Assembly: GCA_028551475.1 (NCBI GenBank)
Contig: CM052361.1
Location: 24,627,491 to 24,691,490, forward strand
Direction of reading: 5' to 3'
From: Casuarina equisetifolia
Taxonomy: Eukaryota > Streptophyta > Magnoliopsida > Fagales > Casuarinaceae
DNA: 64,000 bases
Shown here: piece by piece, positions 25,001-37,288 of the stretch
Layout of the letters: every line of letters begins with the position of its first letter
Numbering within the stretch: position 1 is the first letter of the stretch
Translations under genes and position numbers: made by a program
Notes under the pieces: generated by a model
Told to the model about the DNA's origin: nothing
Seen by the model: the letters and a program-made list of their open reading frames with translations, nothing else
Databases searched by the model: none

Positions 25001-27677
25001 GACATTGCATGAGCTTTGAAATTTCAAAACTCAATGCCTAACTAATTTTGGGGGGAATATATTCCGACAGCCACTTACCTTATTAATAGGATATTGTCTT
25101 TTCTTTTGCATGGAAAAACACCTTTCGAAAAAATTTTTGAAAAAACACCTAAGTTTTTGCAAATTAGGATATTGGGTGTTTATGTCATATGACCGCTATA
25201 GGGCCAAAGGACAAATTTGCCTCTTAAGCAATCCCAAGTGTTTTCATGGGTTATGCTCAAGATCAAAAGGGTCATAAACTCTATAACCCTAAAAAGACTA
25301 AATTTTTTGTAAGTAGAGATGAAAAATTTTATGAGGACATTTTTCCTTTCACACAAATAATGCCCAAGTAATAATAAATCATGCAGGTGCCTTTGACTAT
25401 CTTGCTCCGAAGGCCCCAGAAGTGCATTATCATAAGATACCTTCTGACCCCGCACAATCATCGTTCATTACTAATAATTTAAATGGAACCAACTAGAATC
25501 AATTCACTCCCCTTAATCTAGTCGCACACCTATACCACCACCACCACCATAAGTTGAATCCCTTGACATTTTTTCTGACAATAACATTAATGACATCATA
25601 CCTACATCAAATGACCCTCCAAAATTGCAACCACAAATGACCCCTCAACATTCTACTAGAAACAGTCAAAAGACTACGTCTACCCTACCATCAATATAAC
25701 AAAAACTAAATCCTCCATCTACCCTCTTTCAACCTACATCTCATATAACCATCTATTACCTAATAGTCAACATTTCATTACATCTATTTCTGCTGATGTT
25801 GAGCCAACTGGTCATCATGAGGCAATTGGCAATCCTAAATGGCAAAAGACCATGGAACAGGAGGTCAAGGCACTAGAAGCAAATAACACAAGGGAGATAG
25901 TAGACTTACCTTAAGGAAGAAAACTCATAGGTTGCAAGTAGGTATACAAAAATCAAGTATAAAGCTAATGGATCAGTAAAGAGATACAAGGCCAAATTAG
26001 TAGCAAAAGAATATAGTCAGAAAGAAGGCATGGATTATCATGAGATCTTTGCTCTTATAGTCAAGCATATCACAATTAGATGTGCTCTTTCCCTAGCAAC
26101 TTAGGATCAATGGAGTATTTATCAAATGGATGTTAACAACACATTTCTACAAAGAAATCTCGATGAAGAGATCTGTATAAGGCTTCCACTAGGTGATCCT
26201 ATAAAGAATAGTAGCAAATTCTGTAAACTAAAAAAGCCCATTTATAGACTCAAGCAAGTGGCCAAACAGTGGTAGGTAAAATTCACAGAGGCACTAATAG
26301 CACTTGGATATCAAGATTTCAAGTATGACACCTCACTATTTGTCAAACAAAGAGGTAATCTTATGGTCATCCTCATGATTTATATTGATGATATACTTAT
26401 TACTGACAATGACACCGATGGTATACAAGAACTGAAAGCACATCTTCATTCTGTCTTCCATATCAAGGACTTGGGACATCTTAAGTTTTTTCTTAGAATT
26501 GAAGTCCTTAGAGATGACAAAGGCATTCACTTAAGTCAATGCAAGTACATTATGAAGCTGATAGATGAGATGGGACTAGAGGCCACCAAGCCAATTAACA
26601 ACCCCATGGACACCAACTTCTCGCTGACCACTTTTAAACATAATCAAGGAGCACAAGTATCATAAGATGATGATTCACTTTTAAATGATCCACTTAAGTA
26701 CCAATAACTTATAGGAAAGCTAAACTACCTTAATGTCACAAGACTTAACATTTCTTATACATTGGCACAATATGGCACAATTTATGCATTCGCCCAAAAA
26801 ATCTCACTAGGAAACAGCTATTATATTGGTAAGACACTTAAAGAGCTCTCCTAGCACTAGCTTGTTCATCCCCACTTCTAAAGGATACAAGATGAGGGCA
26901 TACTATGATTCAAACTATGTTACTTGTAAAGTTGGCAGAAAATTAGCTATTGATTTTTATGTTATGCTTAGAAATGCACTTATCTCTTAGAAAAGCAAGA
27001 AACAAATGGTGGTATCTTTCTCTTCCACAGAAGCAGAATATCGAGCCATGACTTTTACATCCTATGAAGTCATTTGGTTGCTAGGTCTTCTAGGAGATAT
27101 GAAGGTTGAAGTCCCTTAACTAATGGCTTTGTTTAGTGAAAATAAGGTTGATAAGGAACTTACAACAAATCCTATATTACATTAATGTACCAGACATATA
27201 GATGTGAACTACCATTTCATCAAGGAAAAGATTTGACATGGACTTATCAAAACTAATCATGTAGAGACCAAAGATCAGCAAGCAGACATTCTAACAAAGG
27301 CCCTTAAGTGAATCAGCACAGTCATCTCCTCGATAAGTTAAATCTCATCAACTCATACCAACCTTTAGCTTGAGGGGGGATGTTTAAATATGATGTGCTG
27401 CCCCAAAGTCTTCTTCCCCTGCCACAGTCTACAAGTCTCCTCCTCTAGCACATGACTTGTAAGTCTTTTCCTCTAGCACACAATATGCAACATAACAAAG
27501 AACCAAAAGTCTTCTACACAAAACTCTTCTCTTATAACATCCCTGAGCTTCCTTCCTTCTCTTTTCTATATATAGAATCACTTTGTAAATTTAAATTTCT
27601 ATCAAAAGGATTTTTCTTGTTTATCAATAAAACAAGCTTTAAACCACAAACGTTTCTTTCTTATCAATGTTTTGACA
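22071..27677 (+). mobile_element. Old, near full-length Ty1/copia element with short LTRs
   Basis: A broken but almost complete Copia fossil. Its 5' LTR (22071-22412, about 342 bp) and 3' LTR (27381-27677, about 297 bp) share 'ctatatatagaatcacttt' and 'cttgtttatcaataaaac'. Both start TGTT and end TGACA. Between them, in order: gag remnants (about 22600-23925) with a knuckle CDYCKGYGQEKKEC followed by KLHGFP, integrase remnants (about 24650-25200), reverse transcriptase (about 25900-26660) with IYIDDILIT near 26380, RNase H remnants (about 26880-27300) with STEAEYRAM, and a purine-rich tract 'gaggggggat' just before the 3' LTR. Flanking 5-mers ATTAT and ACTAT differ at one base, consistent with an old target duplication. 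More than ten breaks. It is a different family from the SIRE-type element. Confidence 0.88.
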
Positions 27678-28620
27678 ACTATCATCTCTCAATATAAGAG
27701 AAACATAGTTTGGTGTGGACATTTCCCATGTTTCCTGAACTTCATTTATCTCCATTAACGTTTGCCTTAAATTTAAACCCACTACAATCCATAGATTTAG
27801 ATAGCCATGAACATTTCTTTTTTTTTTTTACAATATGGCAACCACTTTGATGATAGTTTACATAAAATATTAAGATGATAAACTATGAAAGTTTGGTGTG
27901 TTTGACAATGTTACCAAATAATGTGTGTTTTGGATCAAACCTAACAACTTTATACCGGCAACAAATAGCTCATTCTATACGGGCACTCTTTTAAGGTATC
28001 TTGGAGCAAAAATGAATTTTATCTTTTTACAAATTACTTTCTCAAAGTTATTATATTTATCATCTAAGGTTTAATATGTTTCCTTGTCTTGAGTGTCAAA
28101 AAGCACTAACACTAAATGGGTGGCAAAAATGGCTACATTCATCATCTTCATATGCTCCTCAAATGGCACCTTTTGATTTAGAAGCCATGATTAGGCTAAG
28201 AAATAAATTTTAAAAAATGAAACAAAAAAATATTATCAAAACAAGGTGGAATAAAAGAAAAAAAATGTGATGCAAGAGAAGATAAAAAAATCATTTCAAA
28301 CGTTATGCTATACTCTTGAAGGTTGTACATATATGATCCCTCACAGTGGATCATCAATGGGCGGACTCAGTTGCCATCTCATTCTCTTGTGATTCCTCTC
28401 TCTTCTTAGATTTTCAATTGTCATTCCACCCCTTCAATTTTTGTCCCATGCCAACTAGGAGGAGTTTTCGCTCAGCCACCATTCAAAGCCATTGAAAAAA
28501 AAAAGGTCATTCTTGCGAGACTCTACCCTCTTAAACCCACCCTCATCATCAATACTTCTTTTGCACTTTATTATAGAAGGAGGCTCTTATAATAGCCCAC
28601 ATTGAGAAGCACATTTTGTT
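27678..28620. other. AT-rich spacer upstream of the RLP pseudogene
   Basis: No coding region or RNA gene supported. It may contain the decayed promoter of the receptor-like protein pseudogene that starts near 28622. Confidence 0.4.
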
Positions 28621-28834
28621 CATGGTTTCACTTTATTGTCATTTTTTCACTTCTTCGTACTTCATGTGTCTTTGGGGTGCTGGGATAATGTCTAGGCAAT
28701 CAACAGTCCTTGTTATTGGAATTGAAGAATAATCTTATATTTAATGCTACTGCATCCAAAAAACTAGTTATGTGGAATCAAACTATTGATTGTTGTTCTT
28801 GGGAAGGCATAACTTGCAAGGATGGAAGTGTTAT

Positions 28835-30484
28835 TGTTGGAATATATCAATATTCTAATGATGACAAATAAGGAATTATAATATGAGAATATTATAATTA
28901 AAATCATTTTTTTATAAGAAAATTGATTTGGGAATATCTTGTAGGAAAATGGGTAAATAAATGATGGACCATTTAGTGTAGTCAAAACTAGAAGCCCAAT
29001 GCAAAATTCAACCTAGTGCGTGACATAACCCAGTTCACAAATAGATATGTAAAAGAGTGACCTGAGCCTATGTGATTCTTGACCCAAACTAATGGAGCCC
29101 ACAACCCAATGACCTAAAAGATAACATGCACCTTAGAAGCATTGTGCAATCCACGAAGCCTACCTAGGTGCACGACCCGCGAGTGTGTGCTCAACCTAGC
29201 AACCCAAGAAACAGCTTAACCCGTTGTTTGATGCCACCACCTAAGCTCAAATTTGCCACTAAAAACTACTCCGAGGATAGCAAAAGATACACCATGTGAA
29301 AGCTATCAAAAAGGAAAAGATATTTGTGAAGAAAAATTGACCCATTGCTCAAAGAAGATTAATTTGAAGAGATTAAGGTGTTTTTCACAGCTTATGACCT
29401 AATTGCTTAAAAGAGAAATTGGAAGCAGATTAGAGAGTTTGTAAAGCTGAAATCATGGGGCTTTGGTAAGTGAGAAATTGATCTATCAATCTATGAAGCA
29501 CCCATGAATAATTACTTCAAGATTGAAAAGGATTAAGGAGGATTCAAGTGAAACCCATATCTCAACCTGTTAACCCGGTTTGGCCTTTGCAAAGCTCTAA
29601 ATTATCAACTTAAAATATGGACAGAATGGTGGCATTTTGGAGCATTATTTTGAATGGAGTTAACATAGAAAGCTAGCCCCATCTCCCTTCTCTCTTCCTA
29701 GCTTGAAATCAATTTAAGAAGAGGAAAGAGAAAGCTCTTAACAAGAAGAATATGTGATTTGCTTCAAAGATGTCAGAATGACTATTTAGAGGTGAAAGGC
29801 CAATTATTTTGAAGCTATTTAAGAGCATCATACTCACTATTATTTGATTGGCTGAAAATCATAAAGAAAGCAAGCATCTTTCAAGTAACTCATACTTTTC
29901 TCTCAAGCTCATTCAACTCACGAAATCATTCTTTATTTTGGTGATTCTAATCTAAGCTCATTACTACTTTGCTACACTTGTTACAAAATTAGATTGCTTT
30001 TTAATTCATATCATATTTGAGCTGATCTCATACAAGTGAACAGTGTTAAAATTTATGTGAATTTAGGGCTTTTGTCTATATAATTCTATATTAAGTCTCT
30101 AGCACTTGTTTGAAACTTCTAAACTTAAATTGCATATCTTGCAAAAGCTAAGTTCAAAATTTGTACTTAATTGTTACTTATGGTTTAAATTCTTGGGGAA
30201 AGAATTTGTAATTATGATTGAAAGAGTGGTTCTCCCTTGTAATCAATTGGTTAATTGATTGAAGAATGACTCTAGCAAGTTGTTGCTAGAATGAGGTGGA
30301 ATAGGTGTTGAGGTGGCTTAGGCCAAACCATCTTCTAAAAATACTTGTCTTTGTGTGGTTATGTTCTATGTGAGTTATTTACTTACTATCATAAAATTGA
30401 TTCACATATATAAAACGAAAAAGAAAAAAGAATTTTTGAGAAAGCTAATTTACTCCCGTTCTTAGGTTGCTATAGAATCCAACA
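28835..30484 (+). repeat. Solo LTR inserted in the RLP N-terminal coding region
   Basis: About 1650 bp from TGTTGG to CCAACA. It is flanked by GTTAT (28830-28834) and ATTAT (30485-30489), a likely 5-bp target duplication with one later change. The RLP cap sequence before it (CKDGSVI) and the sequence after it (GMDLV) are what is usually contiguous in RLPs. It has little visible likeness to the SIRE-type LTR at 5985 beyond its ends and length, so it may be a different Copia family. Confidence 0.8.
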
Positions 30485-30715
30485 ATTATTGGTATGGATT
30501 TGGTTAAAAAATGCACTATTGGTAAATTTGACAATTTAGGTAGTATTTTCAATCTTCAACATCTTCAAAGCTTTGAATTTGGCACATAATAGTTTCAACT
30601 ATCATCATATTCCATTTGAGAAGTTAACAAACCTTAGTTATTTAAACCTATCAATAAACAATTTCATTGGATCAATTCTTGCTTTTCTATTCTCCATTCC
30701 ATTGTTGAAGAGTTT

Positions 30716-33185
30716 AGACCTTTCCTACAATCTATTTTTTGGTTAACTTGATGAATTTTTCAATATCTTTACATATTCATTGAGGGAAATTAATTTCGGA
30801 GGCAATAACATGGAAAGGCCTATACCCAAATCAATTTTAACCTTTAAGGTCTTAAGGTATTCTCTTTTTCTTAAAATAAGTTTAGTGGATTTTTTCAATT
30901 TAGCATTATTTTGGTCAAAAAATATTTTATATCTTAACCTTTTCCCAAAGTATATGTAAAAAGTAGAATATAATGGTTTTAATCTTTTGTTTTTTCTATT
31001 CTCCCTTCCATTGTTGTAGATCTTAGTCCTTTCCTACAGTGACTATTCTAGTCAACTCAATAAATGTTTCAATGTTTCTACTCATTTATTGAGGGAAATT
31101 AATTTGCAAGGCAATAAGTTGGAAAGGCCCATATCTAAGTCAATCTTTAAACTCCAAGGTCTTAAGGTACTCTCTGTTTCTTCAACTAAATTTAGCGGAT
31201 CTTTCCACTTAAGCATGATATTGGTCAAGAAATCTTTTATATCTTTGACTTTTCCCATAAGTTTATGTGAAAAGTAAAATATGACAGTTTTAATCTTTTT
31301 AACTTCTCTGTTTTCCCTTCTATTGTTGCAAAGTTTAGACCTTTCCTACAAGTAATTTTCTAATCCACTCAATGAATTTTCCAACATCTTTACTTATTCA
31401 TTGAAAGAAATTAACTTGGGAGGTAATGAATTCGAAGGGCCTATATCCAAATCAATCTCTTTCTTCCAATAAACTAAGTGAAAATATTTTATATCTATAT
31501 CTTTCCTAGAGCTCTATGTGAAAAGTATAATATAATGATTTTAATCTTTCAGTTTCCCTATTTTCCTTTCCATTATTACAAATCTTAGTCCTTTTCTAGA
31601 AACAATTTCTAGTCAACTTAATGAATTTTCCAATCTCTTTACTTATTCAATGAGGGAAATTAATTTGGAAGGCAATAAGTTGGAAGAACTCATACCAAAG
31701 TCAATCTTTAAATGCAAGCATCTTACTCTCTCTTTTGTCAAATAAATTTAGCACATCTTTCTAATTTAGCATGATTTTGGTTGAAAAAATCTTTTATATC
31801 TTGTATATTCCCAAAAGTACATGTGAAAAGTAGAATATAATGGTTCTAATATTTTTGATTTTTCTATTCTCCCTTCTAATGTTAAAGAGTTTAGACCTTT
31901 CCAACAACTAATTTTTTAACCAACTCAATGGACTTTTCAATTTCTCTACTTATTCATTAAGGAAAATTTATTTGGGCAACAATACTTTGGAAAGGCCCAT
32001 CCAAAGTCAATCTTTGAACTCCAAGGTCTTGAGATACTTTCTCTTTCTTCAAATAAATTTAGTGGATCTTTCCAATTTAGCATTGTTTTGGTCAAAAAAT
32101 CTTTATGTGAAGCTTTATGTGAAAAATATAATATAATGGTTTTAATCTTTCCAATTTCTCTATTTTCCATCCCATTATTGTAGAGTTTAGATCTTTCCCA
32201 TAACCAATTTTTTGGTTACCTTAATAAATTTTCAATGACTCTACTTATTCACTATTTAAAATTAATTTGGAAGACAATAAGTTGGAAGGGCTCGTACCCC
32301 AGTCAATCTTTGAACTCTAAGGTCTTGAGGTATTCTTTCTTTCTTCAAATAAATTTTATGGATCTTTCAACTTTAGCATGATTTTGGTCAAAAAAATCTT
32401 TTGTACTACAACCTTTCTTGAAGCTTTATGTGAAAAATAGAATGCAATGGTTTTAATCTTTCCAATTTCTCTATTTTCCTTTCTAGTGTTCCAAAGTTTA
32501 GACTTTTCTTACAATCAATTTTTTGGTCAACTCAATGAATTTTCCAGTATCTCTACTTATTTACTACTTAAAATTGATTTGGAAGACAATAAGTTGGAAA
32601 TGGCATATACCCAAGTCAATCTTTGAACTCCAATTTCTTGAAATACTCTCTTTCTTCAAATAAGTTTAGGAGATCCTTCTAATTTAGCATAATTTTGGTT
32701 AAGAAATCTTCTATTTGTCTATCTTTACTAGAGCTTTATGTGAAAAGTAGAATATAATGGTTTTAATCTTTTCAATTTCTTTATTTTCCCTTTCATTATT
32801 ATAGATCTTAGTCCTTTCCTGCAACCAATTTTCTATTCAACTTAATGAATATTCCAATCTTTCTACTTATTTATTGAGGGAAATTAATTTGGAAGGCAAA
32901 GTTGGAAGGACCCATACTAAGTCAATCTTTAAACTCAAACTTCTTGAGGTACTTTCTCTTTCTTCAAATAAATTTCATGGATCTTTTTAATTTATCATGA
33001 TTTAGTCAAGAAAACTTTTATATTGATACCTTTGTAGGAACTATTTTTGAAAAGTAAAATATAATGGTTTTAATTTTTGCAATATCTCTATTGTCCCTTC
33101 CATTCGTATAGGTCTTCGTCCTTTCCTTCAACCAATTTTTTTGTTAACTTAATGAATTTTCCAATGCTTCTAGTTATTCACTGAG
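30716..33185 (+). repeat. Tandem array of about 300-bp LRR-encoding blocks
   Basis: Eight blocks with the signature 'gagggaaattaatttgg' or a diverged form begin near 30781, 31091, 31401, 31651, 31958, 32251, 32562 and 32876. A ninth, cut short, is at about 33180. Spacing is 250-314 bp, near the 288 bp expected for four 24-residue LRRs. Each block reads approximately as LDLSYN, then SLREINL.GNKLE.PI.KSI, then L.VLSLSSNKFSGSF, then LCVKS. Blocks are in different frames from one another, so the array is now non-coding. Confidence 0.85.
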
Positions 33186-33247
33186 GCTTAAGTCAAATTC
33201 CAGCATCGTTGGGAAAATTGGGTAACTCGTGGTTCTAGATCTTTCAA

Positions 33248-33385
33248 GTAATAAGCTAATTGGTACAATTTGCAACTTGCTTATGGTCTTATTTTTCTAT
33301 CAAACCTTAATCTCTCGTAATAAGCTAATTGGTACAATTTGCAACTTGCTTATGGTCTTATTTTTCTATCAAACCTTAATCTCTC
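33248..33385 (+). repeat. Two tandem copies of a 69-bp LRR segment
   Basis: Starts at 33248 (gtaataagctaattgg) and repeats from 33317 with no difference that I can see. 69 bp is 23 codons, close to one LRR. The near identity suggests a recent slip or unequal exchange, younger than the decay of the gene. Confidence 0.9.
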
Positions 33386-33740
33386 ATTCAATCAATTGGA
33401 AAGGCCAATTCCAAGGGCCAAACAATTTGGCACATTTCTAGAAACTTCTTTTGAAAGAAACAAAGGATTATATGGCTTTCAATTAAAGTCACGATGCACA
33501 AATGAGAAGTCGCGATCAGTAACTCCGCCACCCAAAGGCACTCGTTTGAATTCCCAAAGTATGATCAATTAGAATTAGATTAGTATCGAATTGGGGTTCT
33601 TTTTCGGCTTTGGAATTGTAATTACGCCCCTTCTGATTGGAGGAGATGGAGAATATGGCATGATAAACCTGGGATTATATTTTCTTTAAGATATTCCCTA
33701 CTCGATTTGAAAAGAAATTATAATCTAAGAGGAACTTTAA

Positions 33741-34439
33741 AAATAAAAATTTGAGGCATTGGTAATTGTTACAATATGTAACAAAATCCCATGCACTTCC
33801 ATAGGAAGATGCATTCCCATAAATATGACGTTTAGCATCAAAATAAATGCCACTACAAATTGTTGGCTCTTGTTTCCACTTTCGACATTTTTTTAATTTT
33901 TCTTTCTTTTTCTCTTAAAGTGTATCTTTATACGATATTTCTATTCTTTTACCCTCTTTTTGTGTTAGTGTTTTTCCTTAGCAATTAATAAAATTTACAA
34001 ATTTATCCATGTACAAAATTTATTTTTCTTTCGATTGGAAAATATCAAGATAGAGATTTATGACAAACTTAAAGATCCACAACATTTTTAATGACATCAA
34101 AACTACTCGTAATTCCTTAGAATCCTTTGATTCTAAAAGGAAATACTTCTAAAAGGAATGTTTGATTCTCAATCATCATTCTCAACTTCATTCTTCCATG
34201 CTTGCCTTAACTCATTGGCATCAATTTCTTGATCAGCTTGTTCTGATTGTCACTCCTTGTTTATGGTGTTTTAAGAACTCTTCGAAGACGTGAGAGTGGA
34301 GTCCAATTCACCATAAGACTTCCCTTTTTTCACATGGAAAGCATCAATCGCTTTTGTATAATTAAATACAAAATATTTGTTTCTGCTCAAAATTGAACGT
34401 CGAACAAGCCTACAGGTAAGATTCCTAATTAACCTGCCA
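33741..34439. other. Spacer between the two RLP 3' ends, partly duplicated
   Basis: No gene. Its part at about 34148-34275 ('gattctcaatcatcattctc', later 'actcattggcatcaattt') recurs at about 34988-35100 downstream of the second RLP fragment, showing that the duplication unit included 3' flanking DNA. Confidence 0.7.
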
Positions 34440-34850
34440 ATGATCTTAATTTTCTATCAGTCTTGAATTTTTCATTCAATCAATTGGTAGGACAAATTCT
34501 AATGGCCAAACAAATTGGTAAATTTCCCAAAACCTCTCTTGAAGAAAATAATGGATTATGTGATTTTCCTTTGAAATTTCAATCCGCATATGAGATGTCA
34601 GCATCTATACCTCCAACATCCAAAGGCACCCATTTGAATTGGAAGCAATTGCGATTCTATACATGTCGAATTGGGGTATCTCTCTTTGGCTTTGGTGTTA
34701 TCACCGCATACCTTATACTTTGGAGAAAATGAAGGATATAGTGCAATATGCTTGTTGGTGATATTCTCTTTAAGATCTTCCTTCAACTATCTCAAAAGAA
34801 TTTATCCTTAAAGAGTAACACATAAAAATTAGAAGCTGAGGTTTTAATGA
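34440..34850 (+). pseudogene. Second RLP fragment: C-terminal cap and membrane span
   Basis: An open stretch (34463-34732) gives NFSFNQLVGQILMAKQIG, then EENNGLCDFPLKFQ, then a hydrophobic span (IGVSLFGFGVITAYLILW) and a short basic tail (RK). This is the normal C-terminus of a plant RLP: last LRR, C-terminal cap, transmembrane helix and a tiny cytoplasmic end. The N-terminal and LRR regions are absent. It parallels 33374-33740 of the preceding pseudogene, so the 3' end of that gene was duplicated in tandem. Confidence 0.8.
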
Positions 34851-36690
34851 TCTTTATAAGCTGCAGTGGAAATCTCATGCCTTTCTCCAAAGAAAATGCA
34901 ATCCGCAAGTAAGTTGGGCTAGTCAACAGTAGCCTTTTTTGCAAGTCCGTTCATTCTATACATAAATAGTTCACTTCGAACATGTGTTTGATTCTCAATC
35001 ATCATTCTCAACTTCATTTTTCCTATACTAGTCAGAACTCATTGGCATCAATTTTTGAACTAGCTTCCAGTTGTCATCAACGTTCATGCTAGTTTATGGT
35101 ATATTAAGAACTCCAAGAACATCCGATTCACCATAAAAATCCTTATTTTCTACAAAATGGAACATCAGTAACTTCGTAAAACTCAAACATAATAAATATC
35201 CATTTCCACCCGAAGTTGATGACAAAAGACTAGACCAATTATATTCTTCACCCATCCTTATTTAACACCGTAACCTTCAAACCAACCAACATAACCTCAT
35301 TCCAGATTCAATTTATTTACCAACAATGAATGGAAATTTTGACCATTAATGCAGACTAGGTGCAAAACTGGCCGCAATAGATTTAACATCTCATATCAAT
35401 TTCTAAAATGTATTAAGCGTCATATCTAATTTCTAAACTCGAATGAGAAAATGGACATATCAGATATAATTGAAAAAAAAAAAAACAAGAAATCTAAGAC
35501 AGTAATTTCATGTTGAATAAATTTAATATGAGGCATCTAAATAGATATCGTGATCCATCGAACTGCATATACTAGCTAGTGTCCATACCAATACAAGTTC
35601 TTCCGGCTTACAGATTCTTCGATCAGAGCCCTATAATCAATTGTATCTGTGCCCCGCATGAAACCAATTCCATAATGAACTTGCAAACTTACATACCAAT
35701 TAAGACTAATCCTCTGATTGCAAAACATAGAGAATTGTATCCGTGCCCTGTAAGTTCTGCAGTCGCTTTGAAACATTAAAAGAAAATCCCAGAGGAACAT
35801 TACATAGACTCCCGAGAATCATCACGTCCATACATCTCATCACTGAATTCATAGCTGTTAATTAAGGGATATGAGAAAACGAAGTCATATCGTTGTCCAG
35901 AAATGAAGGTGCTTAAAGCCCACCTTTTTCTCTTCTTATGACCCTGCTTAGCTAAACCGTGCACCCCCAATTCCCATTCTGGAATGCAGAACATGGTCCT
36001 CGGAAGCTTCAACAGACGTACCTGCAGAATTTCTCGAGTAGGAATATGGATTATACGTGAGTAGAGAAAAGATGGAAAAGATTTAAAAAAAGATTTGAAA
36101 ATATTAACAAATCCCGTGCGATTCTGGTGCATTGTGCAGGACAGCGTAAACTGTATTTGAATCAAGAATATGAAGAGAAGGCTAGATGGGCTACAACTTA
36201 TGATAGTTTACAATTCGAGCAGTGGTACTCTTCCAACCCTTAGAAGTATAGCAGGCTTGATGGAATACGAAAAGAAACCTACCATATAATCTTACAACTC
36301 CATCCATTCCTAACTACCCTGCTTGTAGTCAAAGTAACTTCCTAAAGAAAATCTAAAAACCACAAGAATGAGCCACAACATTTAGGGAGGGAAGTGTCAA
36401 TGTTCCGCACCCTCTACATTTTTTCAGCACATTTTGGGTGTTGGATAACAAGTCAGAGGTTATCTTTAAGGAAAACCTCCATTAAAGGAATTAAAATCCA
36501 AACTATGATTGCACGCAACATTATTCGAAAGCCAAAGAAAGAACCAAAAACTATTCTATTTCATGTTTACCATACACAGACCGGATCGAGAAGATCCCCC
36601 TTCTTCACATTCAAACGCAAATCTTGCAGAACCACAAAATAAAAGGCACAAGAAATTGAAATTAAATAACATTCATCTACCATTAGTCAA
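34851..36690. other. Intergenic region without a supported gene
   Basis: Contains the duplicated RLP 3' flank to about 35120. Beyond that I find no domain or convincing exon. A 121-codon minus-strand open frame (35800-36165) has no recognisable motif. The last few hundred bases probably include the 3' UTR and polyadenylation region of the H2B gene (minus). Confidence 0.45.
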
Positions 36691-36696
36691 ACCCTA

Positions 36697-36719
36697 AACC
36701 TAAACCTAAACCTAAACAC
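36697..36719. repeat. Telomere-like repeats beside the H2B stop codon
   Basis: About three and a half units of a CCTAAA-type repeat ('ccctaaacctaaacctaaac') lie 20-40 bp after the H2B stop codon (in the gene's direction). It resembles the plant telomere unit CCCTAAA shortened by one base and is probably transcribed in the 3' UTR. Confidence 0.75.
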
Positions 36720-36737
36720 ATAACCAGCCGCCAATTC

Positions 36738-37187
36738 TCAAGAGCTGGTGAACTTGGTGACCGCCTTGGTCCCCTCAGACACGGCGTGCTTGGCGAGCTC
36801 TCCGGGAAGCACAAGGCGAACAGCAGTCTGAATCTCCCGAGAGGTAATGGTAGGCTTCTTGTTGTACCTAGCGAGCCTAGAGGCCTCCTGGGCAAGCTTC
36901 TCGAAGATATCATTGATAAAACTGTTCATAATACCCATGGCCTTGCTAGAGATCCCGATGTCAGGGTGCACCTGCTTCAACACCTTGAAGATGTAGATCT
37001 TGTAGGTCTCGACGCTCTTCTTCGTCCTCTTCTTCTTCTTGTCTGCGGCACCGGCTCCGCCTTCCTTCGGCAGCTTCTTTCCGGCCTTAGGCTTCTTTTC
37101 GGCAGGTGCCTTCTCAGCCACCGTGGACTTCTTCTCCTCGGCCGGCTTCTTCTCGGCTGGCTTCTTCTCGGCAGCTTTTGGGGCCAT
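36738..37187 (-). CDS. H2B: Histone H2B
   Basis: Single-exon core histone of 149 residues, which pairs with H2A in the nucleosome. The N-terminal tail (about residues 1-55) is rich in Lys, Ala and Pro with PAEKK repeats, as in plant H2B. The histone fold follows (about 57-149): [20 protein letters not shown], then [59 protein letters not shown] and a KAVTKFTSS end. The C-terminal lysine near residue 145 (AVTK) is the conserved H2B ubiquitination site in plants. Length and absence of introns fit the family. Upstream there is a TATA box about 105 bp before the start and an octamer-like element. The gene looks intact; both neighbours are far away. Confidence 0.98.
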   Translation of the reverse strand: MAPKAAEKKPAEKKPAEEKKSTVAEKAPAEKKPKAGKKLPKEGGAGAADKKKKRTKKSVETYKIYIFKVLKQVHPDIGISSKAMGIMNSFINDIFEKLAQEASRLARYNKKPTITSREIQTAVRLVLPGELAKHAVSEGTKAVTKFTSS

Positions 37188-37288
37188 CGGAGATTTCAGG
37201 TAATAGATTTGGGTGAAGGGACTGAGTCAAAGCGATAGAGAGATTCGCAAAGCAATAGGTGGTGTGGAGGGGAACGTAATTGCGGGAG

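Larger units (their letters stand above)
28622..33740 (+). pseudogene. LRR receptor-like protein (RLP) pseudogene
   Basis: Cell-surface receptor-like proteins of this type (Cf-9/Ve1 class) have a signal peptide, an N-terminal cap, many 24-residue extracellular LRRs and a single membrane span without kinase. Here a hydrophobic leader (FIVIFSLLRTSCVFGVLG) near 28633-28686 is followed by an in-frame stop, then by a cap with CLGNQQSLLLELKNN, KLVMWNQTIDCCSWEGITC (about 28690-28834). A 1650-bp solo LTR (28835-30484) interrupts the coding sequence. After it come LRRs (NLSYLNLSINNF near 30629), then an expanded tandem array of about 300-bp blocks (30716-33185), each with forms of SLREINLEGNKLEGPIPKSI. 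The C-terminal cap (LNLSFNQLERPIPRAKQFG, then FERNKGLYGFQLKSRC) lies at 33374-33500 and a decayed membrane span (about 33588-33660) follows. Frame changes and stops occur throughout, so no full receptor can be made. Confidence 0.85.

Noticed and set aside
35800-36165. 121-codon minus-strand open frame
   Set aside because: No recognisable motif or composition typical of a protein gene. Kept as part of the intergenic region.
36786-37238. 150-codon open frame on the plus strand over the H2B gene
   Set aside because: It is the antisense shadow of the H2B coding region; the Leu/Arg-rich product reflects the complement of Lys/Ala codons.
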